From contig JBDROA010000197.1 of NCBI GenBank assembly GCA_043810615.1, positions 1 through 15,141 of the forward strand: DNA of 15,141 nt. Reading direction: 5' to 3'. This DNA comes from VGBK01 sp043810615 (GTDB taxonomy: Bacteria > Actinomycetota > Acidimicrobiia > Spongiisociales > UBA11373). The translations under genes were made by a program, and so were the position numbers. The notes under the pieces were generated by a model. That model did no database searches. It was given only the letters and a program-made list of their open reading frames with translations, and was not told the DNA's origin. Shown here piece after piece: positions 6,068 through 12,256 of this stretch (the first letter of the stretch is position 1; each line of letters starts with the position of its first letter).

Positions 6068-6379
6068 ATGGGGGAACGGGAGGGTGTCACGACCACGCTG
6101 AGCCCCGGCCGCCTCGACCTCCCCGAGATCGGGGAGGAGGCCGACCTGCTCCGCCCCTGGCAGGTGGTGGTGTGGAACGACCCGGTGAACCTGATGTCCT
6201 ACGTGGTCTGGGTGTTCCGTTCCCTGTTCGGCTACCCCCTGCCCGAGGCCACCCGCCTCATGTTGCAGGTGCACCACGAGGGACGGGCGGTGGTGACTTC
6301 GGGGCCTCTCGAGAAGGCCGAGTTGGACTGCTACCGCCTGCACCACCACGGCCTGTGGGCCACCCTGGAGCGGGCGTGA
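6068..6379 (+). CDS. clpS: ClpS, adaptor for ClpAP/ClpC-ClpP proteolysis (N-degron recognition)
   Basis: 103 residues. ClpS binds destabilising N-terminal residues and hands substrates to the Clp ATPase. The body starts at WQVVVWNDPVNLMSYVVWVF (31-50), includes LFGYPLPEATRLMLQVHHEG (53-72) and ends LHHHGLWATLERA. Asn37, Asp38, Met43 and His69 line up with the N-end-rule pocket of known ClpS. Pro39 replaces the second acidic residue of the proteobacterial protein, as in mycobacterial ClpS with its DDPVNLMSYV motif. The first 30 residues are a flexible extension, the usual size. The ATG follows the upstream stop by one base, and the stop overlaps the next ATG (TGATG). Pairing with a DUF2017 gene downstream is the normal actinobacterial arrangement. 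Confidence 0.95.
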   Translation: MGEREGVTTTLSPGRLDLPEIGEEADLLRPWQVVVWNDPVNLMSYVVWVFRSLFGYPLPEATRLMLQVHHEGRAVVTSGPLEKAELDCYRLHHHGLWATLERA

Positions 6380-6822
6380 TGCCCGGCTTCCGCTGCCGCG
6401 GCCCGGAGATCGATCTGGACCTGTCCGTGGCCGAGGTGGAACTGCTGGCGCTGGCCCTGCCGCTGCTCGAGGCGGCCCCGCCGGGCGACCCCGGCGACCC
6501 GCCGCCTCGATACCCCTGCTTCCGGGCCCATCCCGGGGACGATGAGGCCGAAGCCCGTTTTCGCGACCTGACCGCCGGGTCGCTGCAGGCCGACCGGGGG
6601 GCCGACCGCAGGCGGTACGCCGCTTCGCTCGAGCGCGGCACCCTGGGAGCCGAGGACGCGGCTGCCTGGCTGAGGGTGCTCGCCGAAGCCCGCCTGTCGC
6701 TGGCGGAGCGCCTCGGCGTCGCGACAGTGGGCTGTGAGGACGCCTCGCCGAGTCCCGGCCTGGCCTTGCTGGCCCTGTTCGGCAGCGTGGCGGACGAACT
6801 GGCCGCCACGCTGCTGCACTAG
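6379..6822 (+). CDS. DUF2017 family protein
   Basis: 147 residues, mostly helical and acidic. It begins MPGFRCRGPEIDLDLSVAEV and contains ELLALALPLLEAA, LRVLAEARLSLAERLGV (about 94-110) and a C-terminal LALLALFGSVADELAATLL. The late LAEARLxLAxRLG helix is characteristic of DUF2017, an actinobacterial family found just after clpS. Its function is not established; co-occurrence suggests a role linked to ClpS-dependent proteolysis or its regulation, which is inference. The ATG overlaps the clpS TGA by one base, so translation is coupled. A 57-base convergent gap separates it from ald. Confidence 0.85.
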   Translation: MPGFRCRGPEIDLDLSVAEVELLALALPLLEAAPPGDPGDPPPRYPCFRAHPGDDEAEARFRDLTAGSLQADRGADRRRYAASLERGTLGAEDAAAWLRVLAEARLSLAERLGVATVGCEDASPSPGLALLALFGSVADELAATLLH

Positions 6823-6879
6823 TCGCGGTGCGCCGGGCGGTCCTCGCGAGAGGTCTGGCGCGGCGGGTTGACCGGCTTC

Positions 6880-7992
6880 CTAAGCGACGACCGCCGCCGG
6901 GTCGGCGCACTCCATGCCCAGCGACTCGGCCACGGCCCGGTGCGTCACCGCTCCGTGGGCCACGTTGATGCCGCCGAGCAGTTCGGGGTACGCCGCTACC
7001 GCCGCCGGGAGCCCGTCGGCCAGGGCCACGGCATACGGCAGGGTGGCGTTCGACAGGGCCCACGTCGAGGTGTTGGGCACCGCCCCGGGGATGTTCCCCA
7101 CGCAGTAGTGGAGCACCCCGTGGATGCTGTAGACCGGGTCGTGGTGGGTGGTCTCCCGGGCGGTGGCGATACAACCCCCCTGGTCGATGGCGATGTCCAC
7201 GATCACGCTGCCGGGGCGCATCGCCGCCACCTGGTCGTCGGTGACCAGGACCGGGGCTCGGGCCCCGGCGACGAGGACCGCTCCGATCACCAGGTCGGAG
7301 GAGGCGACGTACTCGCCCACGCTGTGCCGGGAGGAGTACGCCGTGAAGAGGCGGCCCCACAGCAGTTCATCGAGGTGGCGAAGGCGGTCCACGTTGATGT
7401 CCAACACGACGACCTCGGCCCCCATGCCGGCGGCGATCATGGCGGCGTTGGAGCCGGAAGTGCCGGCCCCGAGCACCGTTACCCGGGCCGGGGGCACGCC
7501 GGGCACGCCGCCCAGCAGCACCCCGCGCCCGCCGTGGGTGCGCTCCAGGTGGTGCGCGCCGGCCTGCACCGCCAGACGCCCGGCGATTTCGCTCATGGGG
7601 GCGAGCAGGGGCAGAGACCCGTTGGGCAGGGCCACGGTCTCGTAGGCGATGGCGGTGGCACCGGAACGGGCCAGCCCCCGGGCTTGCTCGGGGTAGGCGG
7701 CCAGGTGCAGGTAGGTGAAGAGCACGTGGTGCGGCTCCAGCATGGCGATCTCGACCGGCTGGGGCTCCTTGACCTTGACGATGAGGTCGGCGGCGGCGAA
7801 CACGTCGGCGGCGGTGGGCAGGATCTCAGCCCCTACCGCGACGTAGGCCGCGTCGTCGATGGACGAGCCGCGGCCGGCCTCTTTCTGCACCACCACCCGG
7901 TGCCCGTGAGCGGTCAGCTCACGCACCCCGGCCGGGGTCATCGACACCCGGTACTCGTCCGGCTTGATCTCTGCGGGGACGCCCACGATCAC
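6880..7992 (-). CDS. ald: Alanine dehydrogenase (NAD-dependent)
   Basis: 370 residues, the normal length. It catalyses reversible oxidative deamination of L-alanine to pyruvate and ammonium with NAD; some homologues also reduce glyoxylate. The conserved residues fall at canonical positions: Arg15, Lys75 in KVKEPQ, His96 in FTYLHLA, Ser134 in APMSEIAGRLA and Asp270 in VDIAIDQGG. The NAD-binding glycine loop is VLGAGTSGSNAAMIAAGMGA (173-192). The substrate-side motif HYCVGNIPGAVPNTSTWAL is intact. The start is GTG 7992-7990 with AGGAGG nine bases upstream. The gene is monocistronic, divergent from the release-factor-like gene and convergent with the clpS operon. No recognisable ald regulator is adjacent. 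Confidence 0.96.
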   Translation of the reverse strand: MIVGVPAEIKPDEYRVSMTPAGVRELTAHGHRVVVQKEAGRGSSIDDAAYVAVGAEILPTAADVFAAADLIVKVKEPQPVEIAMLEPHHVLFTYLHLAAYPEQARGLARSGATAIAYETVALPNGSLPLLAPMSEIAGRLAVQAGAHHLERTHGGRGVLLGGVPGVPPARVTVLGAGTSGSNAAMIAAGMGAEVVVLDINVDRLRHLDELLWGRLFTAYSSRHSVGEYVASSDLVIGAVLVAGARAPVLVTDDQVAAMRPGSVIVDIAIDQGGCIATARETTHHDPVYSIHGVLHYCVGNIPGAVPNTSTWALSNATLPYAVALADGLPAAVAAYPELLGGINVAHGAVTHRAVAESLGMECADPAAVVA

Positions 7993-8133
7993 GGCGACGA
8001 ACCTCCTGCGACGCGTCCCGCACAGCCTGGCACCTCGGGGGATGGGTTGCCAGGGGCCATCGGTCCCTGCCGCCCCGGGACCGAACGGGGCCGCCGGCCC
8101 GCAATGTCCCTGGCCGAGACCGGCCGGGGCGCC

Positions 8134-8139
8134 TAGGCT
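8134..8139 (+). promoter_or_regulatory. Candidate -10 box of the release-factor-like gene
   Basis: TAGGCT fits TANNNT and lies 26 bases before the TTG start, leaving a leader of about 20 bases that contains GGGAGG. The -35 region (TGGCCG at 8111, 17-base spacer) matches only half of consensus. Confidence 0.4.
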
Positions 8140-8165
8140 CGAAGGAACCCAGCGCGGGAGGTGCG

Positions 8166-9311
8166 TTGCTCAATCGAAGCACCGTCGAGCGCCTGCGGGG
8201 CGCCGACACGGCCGGCCACCCCGTCGTCTCCGTCTACCTGAGCCTCGGGCCCGACCGCGACCTTCTGCGGTCGATCCCCCCTCGGCTCAAAGCCCTGGTC
8301 CAGCCCCTGCGGGAGGCGGCCGGGGATTGGGGTGAGGAAGCGGTCCGGGGTGTCCGCCGGGACCTGGACCGGGTGGTGGCCCTGGCCGAGCAGGTCTCCG
8401 CCGACCGGGGCCGGGGCACTGCTCTCTTCGTTTGCTCCGCCGCCGGCCTGGAGGAGCACATCGGCCTGCCTGCCCCGGTGCGGGACCGGGCGGTAGTGGA
8501 CACCACCCCCTACCTGGGCCCCCTCGAGGCGATGCTGGCTCACTTCCGCCGGTATTGCGCCGTCGTGGCCGACCGGCGCCTGGCCTCCATCTACCGCTTC
8601 TACATGGGCGTCCTGGAGTCGTGGGAGGAGATGGCCGAGGAGGAGGTGCGCAAGGACAACTACGGGGGCTTCGCCGGGTACGCCGAGCATGCCTCCCGGG
8701 GGCACGCCGGGGAGGTGGCCCGGCGGCACTTCCGCGCCGTGGCCGTCCGGCTGAGCGCGCTGTTCCGAGCCGGGGATTTCGACCTGCTTGCGGTGGGGGG
8801 TAACCAGGCCAACATCGACGGCCTGGCGGCCGAACTGCCCCCCGACTTGACCGCGGCCCTCGCCGGCACCTTTGTCGTGGACCCTCGCTCCACCACTCCG
8901 GCCGAGATCCGGGACCGCTGCGCGACGCTGGCCCAAGGGCACGAAGGCCGGGCCGACGAGCGCCTGGTGGCGGACCTCATGGATGCCACCGGGGCCCGGG
9001 GGCGGGGGGTGCTCGGGCTGGACCGGGTCCTCGACGCCGTCAACCAGCACGCCGTCGACCTCCTGCTCCTCGATGCCGGGGATACGGTGCCGGGCGCCGC
9101 CTGCGCGGAGTGCGGTTGGCTGGCCCGTTCCGGCGGTGCCTGCTCTTCGTGCGGCGCGGGCACCCGCCGGGTGGCGGACCTCTTCGACGCCGCCGCCGAG
9201 GCGGTGCGGGCCGCCGGAGGGGCGGTGCGCTACGTGCTGGCCTCCACGCCGCTGGCCGGCTTCGAGACGGGGGCTCTGGTGCGCTTCCCGGTGGCGAGCG
9301 TCGGGGAGTAG
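8166..9311 (+). CDS. Archaeo-eukaryotic release-factor-like (baeRF/Vms1-related) protein with zinc ribbon
   Basis: 381 residues from TTG, with GGGAGG four bases upstream. Residues 1-115 form an N-terminal domain (PVVSVYLSLGPD). Residues 128-205 look like the eRF1 middle domain: VVADRRLASIYRF, then a glycine loop GGFAGYAEHASRGHA (167-181) and RRHFRAVAVRLSALF. Then come DLLAVGGNQANIDGL (206-220) and TPAEIRDRC. The C-terminal part matches eRF1 domain 3, with zinc-ribbon cysteines C313, C316, C326 and C329 as in archaeal aRF1, then DLFDAAAEAVRAAGGAVRYV. Bacterial relatives are called baeRF; the related eukaryotic Vms1/ANKZF1 cleaves peptidyl-tRNA on stalled ribosomes. Whether this protein is catalytic is unknown: I see no GGQ, only the GGF loop and a GGNQ in another segment. 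The small ORF downstream may be cotranscribed. Confidence 0.8.
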   Translation: MLNRSTVERLRGADTAGHPVVSVYLSLGPDRDLLRSIPPRLKALVQPLREAAGDWGEEAVRGVRRDLDRVVALAEQVSADRGRGTALFVCSAAGLEEHIGLPAPVRDRAVVDTTPYLGPLEAMLAHFRRYCAVVADRRLASIYRFYMGVLESWEEMAEEEVRKDNYGGFAGYAEHASRGHAGEVARRHFRAVAVRLSALFRAGDFDLLAVGGNQANIDGLAAELPPDLTAALAGTFVVDPRSTTPAEIRDRCATLAQGHEGRADERLVADLMDATGARGRGVLGLDRVLDAVNQHAVDLLLLDAGDTVPGAACAECGWLARSGGACSSCGAGTRRVADLFDAAAEAVRAAGGAVRYVLASTPLAGFETGALVRFPVASVGE

Positions 9312-9363
9312 GGCCGGGAAGGGACCGGTCAACCGGGGACCGCCCGGCGCCGGTCAGGGGGCG

Positions 9364-9546
9364 ATGGCGAAGGCGGCGATCGCCCTCATGGTCGGGCTGG
9401 CCCTGGTCTTCGCCCTGGTCTTCGCCCGGCCCGTCGACGCCGAAGTCGTGGCGCAGCCCGCCGGAGCCCGGCATGCCGCCGCCGAGGCGCTGCGGACGGC
9501 CACGGTGGCCCGGGCCCAGGCGGGTATGGCCGCCCTCCTTTGCTGA
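9364..9546 (+). CDS. Small membrane or secreted peptide whose frame continues past an in-frame UGA
   Basis: 60 residues to the first TGA. The N-terminus MAKAAIALMVGLALVFALVF is a clear membrane or signal segment, followed by ARPVDA (a possible cleavage site) and an alanine-rich helix ending GMAALLC. Codon use is coding-like: 55 of 60 third positions are G or C. AGGGGG lies just before the ATG. After the TGA at 9544-9546 the same frame stays open for 15 codons (GPRPGQALENFVDAL) with 14 of 15 GC third positions, and ends in a TGA at 9592-9594 that overlaps the next gene's GTG as GTGA. So the true product may be 76 residues with UGA read through (as selenocysteine, giving Cys-Sec), or the gene may carry a nonsense mutation. 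I do not recognise the family. A 52-base gap follows the release-factor-like gene. Confidence 0.55.
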   Translation: MAKAAIALMVGLALVFALVFARPVDAEVVAQPAGARHAAAEALRTATVARAQAGMAALLC

Positions 9547-9590
9547 GGACCGCGCCCCGGGCAGGCGCTGGAGAACTTCGTGGACGCCCT

Positions 9591-9947
9591 GTGACCACGG
9601 CCCCCCGGGGGCACTACCCGCCCGATCTGGTCGCGGGGCTCCGGGACGACGGCGCGGGGCGCGTGTGGAAGGGCCGCAAGCCGGCCTACCGCGACCTCCG
9701 GGGCACGTTCGACAGCGCGGTGGCAGCCGGGGTGCTCGACGCCTGCGACCACCCTGGAATGGAACTGGCCTCCGACCAGACGGCGGTGCCCTCCACCGTG
9801 ATCCCGGTGGAGTTCACCAACCTGCACTTCATCAGCATCAGGGCCGACCCGATCGGGCCGGAGCGCCTCGACCAGACCGCCTGGCTGGTGCACTTACCCG
9901 ATGAGGAGGGCAAGCCCCGGGTGATCGGCCTCTGCCGGGAGGGGTGA
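9591..9947 (+). CDS. Hypothetical protein, 118 residues
   Basis: I do not recognise this family. It is a soluble, mixed-charge protein without signal peptide or membrane segment. Notable stretches are GRVWKGRKPAYRDLRGTFD near residues 23-41, a DACDHPGMELASD middle, and beta-like IPVEFTNLHFISIRADPIG followed by AWLVHLPDEEGKPRVIGLC. Codon use is strongly GC3-biased and the frame is clear. The chosen GTG overlaps the second TGA of the upstream small ORF as GTGA. A TTG at 9540 would lengthen it, but the added 17 codons have poor GC3 (about half), so they are unlikely to be coding in this frame. The gene may form a unit with the small ORF and the release-factor-like gene. Confidence 0.65.
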   Translation: MTTAPRGHYPPDLVAGLRDDGAGRVWKGRKPAYRDLRGTFDSAVAAGVLDACDHPGMELASDQTAVPSTVIPVEFTNLHFISIRADPIGPERLDQTAWLVHLPDEEGKPRVIGLCREG

Positions 9948-9984
9948 GGGGGACCACGGCGTCCTGGTCGGGGCCCGCACCCTC

Positions 9985-9990
9985 TATCGT
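9985..9990 (+). promoter_or_regulatory. Candidate -10 box of the molybdopterin nucleotidyltransferase-like gene
   Basis: TATCGT fits TANNNT. Transcription would start near 9997, after the in-frame GTGs at 9944 and 9989 and ahead of GAGGTG (10008-10013) and CTG 10019. No convincing -35 is seen. Confidence 0.35.
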
Positions 9991-10018
9991 GATCGCGTCC
10001 CAACCACGAGGTGACCGC

Positions 10019-10609
10019 CTGTCCACCGCCGCTCTGGTGCTCGCCGCCGGAGGCTCCCGCCGCATGGCCCGCCCGAAGCAGATGCTCGACTGGGGCGGGC
10101 GGCTGCTGTTGGAGCACGTGCTGGATGCCGTGGCCTCCTGGCCGGTGGATGGGGTGGTGGTCGTCCTCGGCGCCCACGCCGAGGAGATCCTCGACCGGGT
10201 GGACTTCGGCACGGCCCTGGTGGTGCTCAACCCCGGCTGGGAGGAAGGCCTCGCCGCCTCGCTGCGCGTGGGCTTCGACCTGCTCGGCCGCGACCCCCGT
10301 CACGAGGCCGCCTTCATCGTCCTGGGCGACCAGCCGCAAGTCCCGCCCGTGGTGCCCGCCAGCTTGCTCGCCGGCGCCGAGGAGAGCGGCCGCCCGGCGG
10401 TGGTCCCGGTGTACCGATACCAGCGGGGGAACCCGGTGCTGGTGGCCCGGGCCCTGTGGGCCCAACTGATGGGCCTGCGAGGGGACTGCGGTGCGGCGGC
10501 CCTGCTGCAGGCCCATCCGGCATGGGTGCACGAGGTGCGTTTCGATTTCGCCGCTCCGGCGGACATCGACACTCCCGGGGATTTCCAGGATCTGCCTCGA
10601 CGGCCCTGA
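10019..10609 (+). CDS. MobA/MocA-like molybdopterin nucleotidyltransferase family protein
   Basis: 196 residues from the chosen CTG. It has the NTP-transferase fold: nucleotide loop LVLAAGGSRRMARPKQML (6-23), NPGWEEGLAASLRVGF (71-86), the metal-site FIVLGDQPQVPP (99-110), RGNPVLVARALW (136-147), GDCGAAALL (155-163) and DIDTPGDF (182-189). This set is closest to MocA (CTP:molybdopterin cytidylyltransferase) and relatives that serve xanthine-dehydrogenase-type enzymes. No molybdoenzyme gene is in the window, so the substrate is not certain. CTG 10019 has GAGGTG five bases upstream and gives the family-standard N-terminus (STAALVLAAG). GTG 9989 or GTG 9944 would add 10 or 25 residues unlike the family, although the latter overlaps the preceding stop as GTGA. 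Confidence 0.85.
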   Translation: MSTAALVLAAGGSRRMARPKQMLDWGGRLLLEHVLDAVASWPVDGVVVVLGAHAEEILDRVDFGTALVVLNPGWEEGLAASLRVGFDLLGRDPRHEAAFIVLGDQPQVPPVVPASLLAGAEESGRPAVVPVYRYQRGNPVLVARALWAQLMGLRGDCGAAALLQAHPAWVHEVRFDFAAPADIDTPGDFQDLPRRP

Positions 10610-10631
10610 GAGATGGGATTACCCGTTGGGG

Positions 10632-10637
10632 TATGCT
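10632..10637 (+). promoter_or_regulatory. Candidate -10 box of the DUF4332 gene
   Basis: TATGCT fits TANNNT, 55 bases before the ATG, which would leave a leader of about 48 bases. The upstream gene ends at 10609, so the promoter would sit in a short intergenic gap. The -35 is poor. Confidence 0.4.
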
Positions 10638-10691
10638 GCTTGCGCCGCGCGGAGAGGACGGCCGGTGGCAGGAGCCGGGGAAAGGAGCACC

Positions 10692-11096
10692 ATGGCGTCC
10701 ATTGATGCAATCGAGGGGATCGGGGTGAGGAGCGCCACCACGCTGCGCAAGCTGCGGATCCGCACCACCGAGGCCCTTCTCAAGGCGGGCGCCACCCGCA
10801 AGGGGCGCAGGGAACTGGCCGCGGCCTCGGGGTTCAGCGAGCACCAAATCCTGGAATGGGTGAACCGGGCCGACCTCTTCCGGGTCAAGGGCGTGGGGGA
10901 GGAGTACTCCGACCTGCTCGAAGCGGTCGGCATCGCCACGGTCAAGGAGTTGCGCAACCGGAACCCGGCCAGCCTCCTCGCCAAGATGACCGAGACCAAC
11001 GAGAAGAAGCGGCTGGTGCGCCGCCTGCCCACCGAGTCCATGGTGGCCCGCTGGGTGGCCCACGCCAAGACGCTGGCTCCCATGGTGGAGTACTGA
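10692..11096 (+). CDS. DUF4332 protein with helix-hairpin-helix-like repeats
   Basis: 134 residues; the ATG has AAAGGAG four bases upstream. DUF4332 proteins contain two tandem helix-hairpin-helix-like units. The first is seen as IDAIEGIGVRSATTLRKLRI (4-23) followed by TTEALLKAGATRKGRRELA. The second is WVNRADLFRVKGVGEEYSDL (56-75) followed by LEAVGIATVKELRNRNPASL. Each has the G-(I/V)-G turn of nucleic-acid-binding HhH motifs, and the protein ends in a helical tail. The molecular function is not known; DNA or RNA binding is plausible from the fold. It appears monocistronic, with its own putative promoter and a strong hairpin 15 bases past the stop. Confidence 0.88.
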   Translation: MASIDAIEGIGVRSATTLRKLRIRTTEALLKAGATRKGRRELAAASGFSEHQILEWVNRADLFRVKGVGEEYSDLLEAVGIATVKELRNRNPASLLAKMTETNEKKRLVRRLPTESMVARWVAHAKTLAPMVEY

Positions 11097-11111
11097 GCCT
11101 GGGTGTTCGTG

Positions 11112-11139
11112 GTGAGGGGCCCCGTCCGGGGCCCCTCAC
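11112..11139 (+). terminator. GC-rich terminator hairpin after the DUF4332 gene
   Basis: GTGAGGGGCCCCG and CGGGGCCCCTCAC are exact reverse complements separated by two bases, so a 12-bp stem with a 4-base loop forms. There is no T-tract, as is common for actinobacterial terminators. It separates the DUF4332 gene from the DAHP synthase gene. Confidence 0.75.
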
Positions 11140-11185
11140 TCGCGCCCGGCCCCCGGCGGGGGAAAAGGCAGCTTCGCAGGTGGGC

Positions 11186-11191
11186 TATCTT
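11186..11191 (+). promoter_or_regulatory. Candidate -10 box of the DAHP synthase gene
   Basis: TATCTT fits TANNNT; transcription would start near 11198. That leaves a leader of about 21 bases with AAAGGA before GTG 11219, and excludes the in-frame GTG at 11180 as a start. No good -35 is seen. Confidence 0.4.
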
Positions 11192-11218
11192 CTCGGAGGG
11201 GAACCCAAAGGAACACAG

Positions 11219-12256
11219 GTGACGTCAGACAGGAACGGCGAGGAGTCGCTCATCATCGTCATGAGCCCTGCCGTCGCGCCCGGGGACCTGGAGCGAGTGG
11301 TGGCGCGGCTGCGCTCCGGGGGCGCCGAGGTGGAGGTGGCGGCCAAGGCGAGCCGCACCGTGGTAGTGGCCGCCGGCGGGCCGGCCGCCGTCCTGTCGCT
11401 GCCCTGGGAGGCCTTCCCCGGGGTGGAGCGGGTGCTGCCCCTCTCCGCCCCCTTCCGTCTTGTGAGCCGCGATTACCAGGCCGAGAGGACGGTGGTCGAG
11501 GTGGGCGGGGTGCCCATCGGGGCGGGCGGCTTCACTGTGATCGCCGGGCCCTGCGCCGTGGAGAGCCGGGAGCAACTCGCCGCCGCAGCCGGCGCGGTGA
11601 AGGCCGCCGGGGCGTCGATCCTACGCGGCGACGCCTTCAAGCCGCGCACCTCCCCCTACACCTTCCAGGGCCTGGGGCGCGCCGGCCTCGACCTGCTCGC
11701 CGAGACGCGGGAGCGCTTCGGCCTGCCCTTCGTCGCCGAGGTGGTGGACCCCCGCGACGTCGAGTTGGTGGCCGCCTATGCCGACCTCATCCGCATCGGC
11801 TCGCGCAACATGTCCAACTTCCCCCTGCTCGCCGAAGCCGGCCGCCAGCCCCGGCCGGTGATGCTGAAGCGGGGCTTCACCGCCACCATCGGAGAGTGGC
11901 TCGACGCCGCCGAGTACATCTTCAAGGAGGGGAACACCCGCATCGTGCTGTGCGAGCGGGGCATTCGGACCTTCGAGCCCCAGACCCGCAACACGCTCGA
12001 CATCTCGGCGGTCCCGGTGGCCCAGGCCCTCTCCCATCTGCCGGTAGTGGTGGACCCGTCGCACTCCGCGGGGCGGCGCTCGCTGGTGGCCCCGCTGACC
12101 CTCGCCGCGCTGGCGGTGGGGGCCGACGGGGTAATGGTCGACGTCCACGCGGCACCGGAGACCGCCCTGGTGGACGGCGCCCAGGCGCTTCCCCCCGATG
12201 AGTTCGCCGCCGTGATGGAACGGGTGCGGGCCCTGGCGGCGGCCCTCGGTCGGTAG
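11219..12256 (+). CDS. aroF: 3-deoxy-7-phosphoheptulonate (DAHP) synthase, type I-beta with N-terminal ferredoxin-like domain
   Basis: 345 residues. It condenses phosphoenolpyruvate and erythrose 4-phosphate, the first step of the shikimate pathway. Residues 10-80 (LIIVMSPAVAPGDLERVVAR) form the ferredoxin-like regulatory domain known from the Thermotoga enzyme. The TIM barrel carries IAGPCAVES (108-116), RGDAFKPRTSPYTFQG (136-151), IGSRNMSNFPLL (193-204), PVMLKRGFTATIGEW (213-227), TRNTLDISAVP (256-266) and VVVDPSHSAG (276-285). By alignment with the Thermotoga enzyme the metal ligands are Cys112, His282, position 308 and Asp319. Position 308, usually Glu, is Asp here (VMVDVH). The N-terminal domain suggests feedback control by an aromatic product. 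GTG 11219 has AAAGGA upstream; an earlier in-frame GTG at 11180 is less likely. Confidence 0.94.
   Translation: MTSDRNGEESLIIVMSPAVAPGDLERVVARLRSGGAEVEVAAKASRTVVVAAGGPAAVLSLPWEAFPGVERVLPLSAPFRLVSRDYQAERTVVEVGGVPIGAGGFTVIAGPCAVESREQLAAAAGAVKAAGASILRGDAFKPRTSPYTFQGLGRAGLDLLAETRERFGLPFVAEVVDPRDVELVAAYADLIRIGSRNMSNFPLLAEAGRQPRPVMLKRGFTATIGEWLDAAEYIFKEGNTRIVLCERGIRTFEPQTRNTLDISAVPVAQALSHLPVVVDPSHSAGRRSLVAPLTLAALAVGADGVMVDVHAAPETALVDGAQALPPDEFAAVMERVRALAAALGR

Noticed and set aside
9540..9590. TTG start extending the 118-residue protein upstream
   Set aside because: Only about half of these codons have G/C third positions, while the frame of the small ORF has nearly all; there is no ribosome binding site.
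9944..10018. GTG 9944 start of the MocA-like gene, overlapping the preceding stop as GTGA
   Set aside because: It would add 25 residues unlike the family and is inconsistent with the -10 box at 9985; kept only as an alternative.
11180..11218. GTG 11180 start of DAHP synthase
   Set aside because: It lies before the predicted transcription start and lacks a ribosome binding site; GTG 11219 has AAAGGA upstream.
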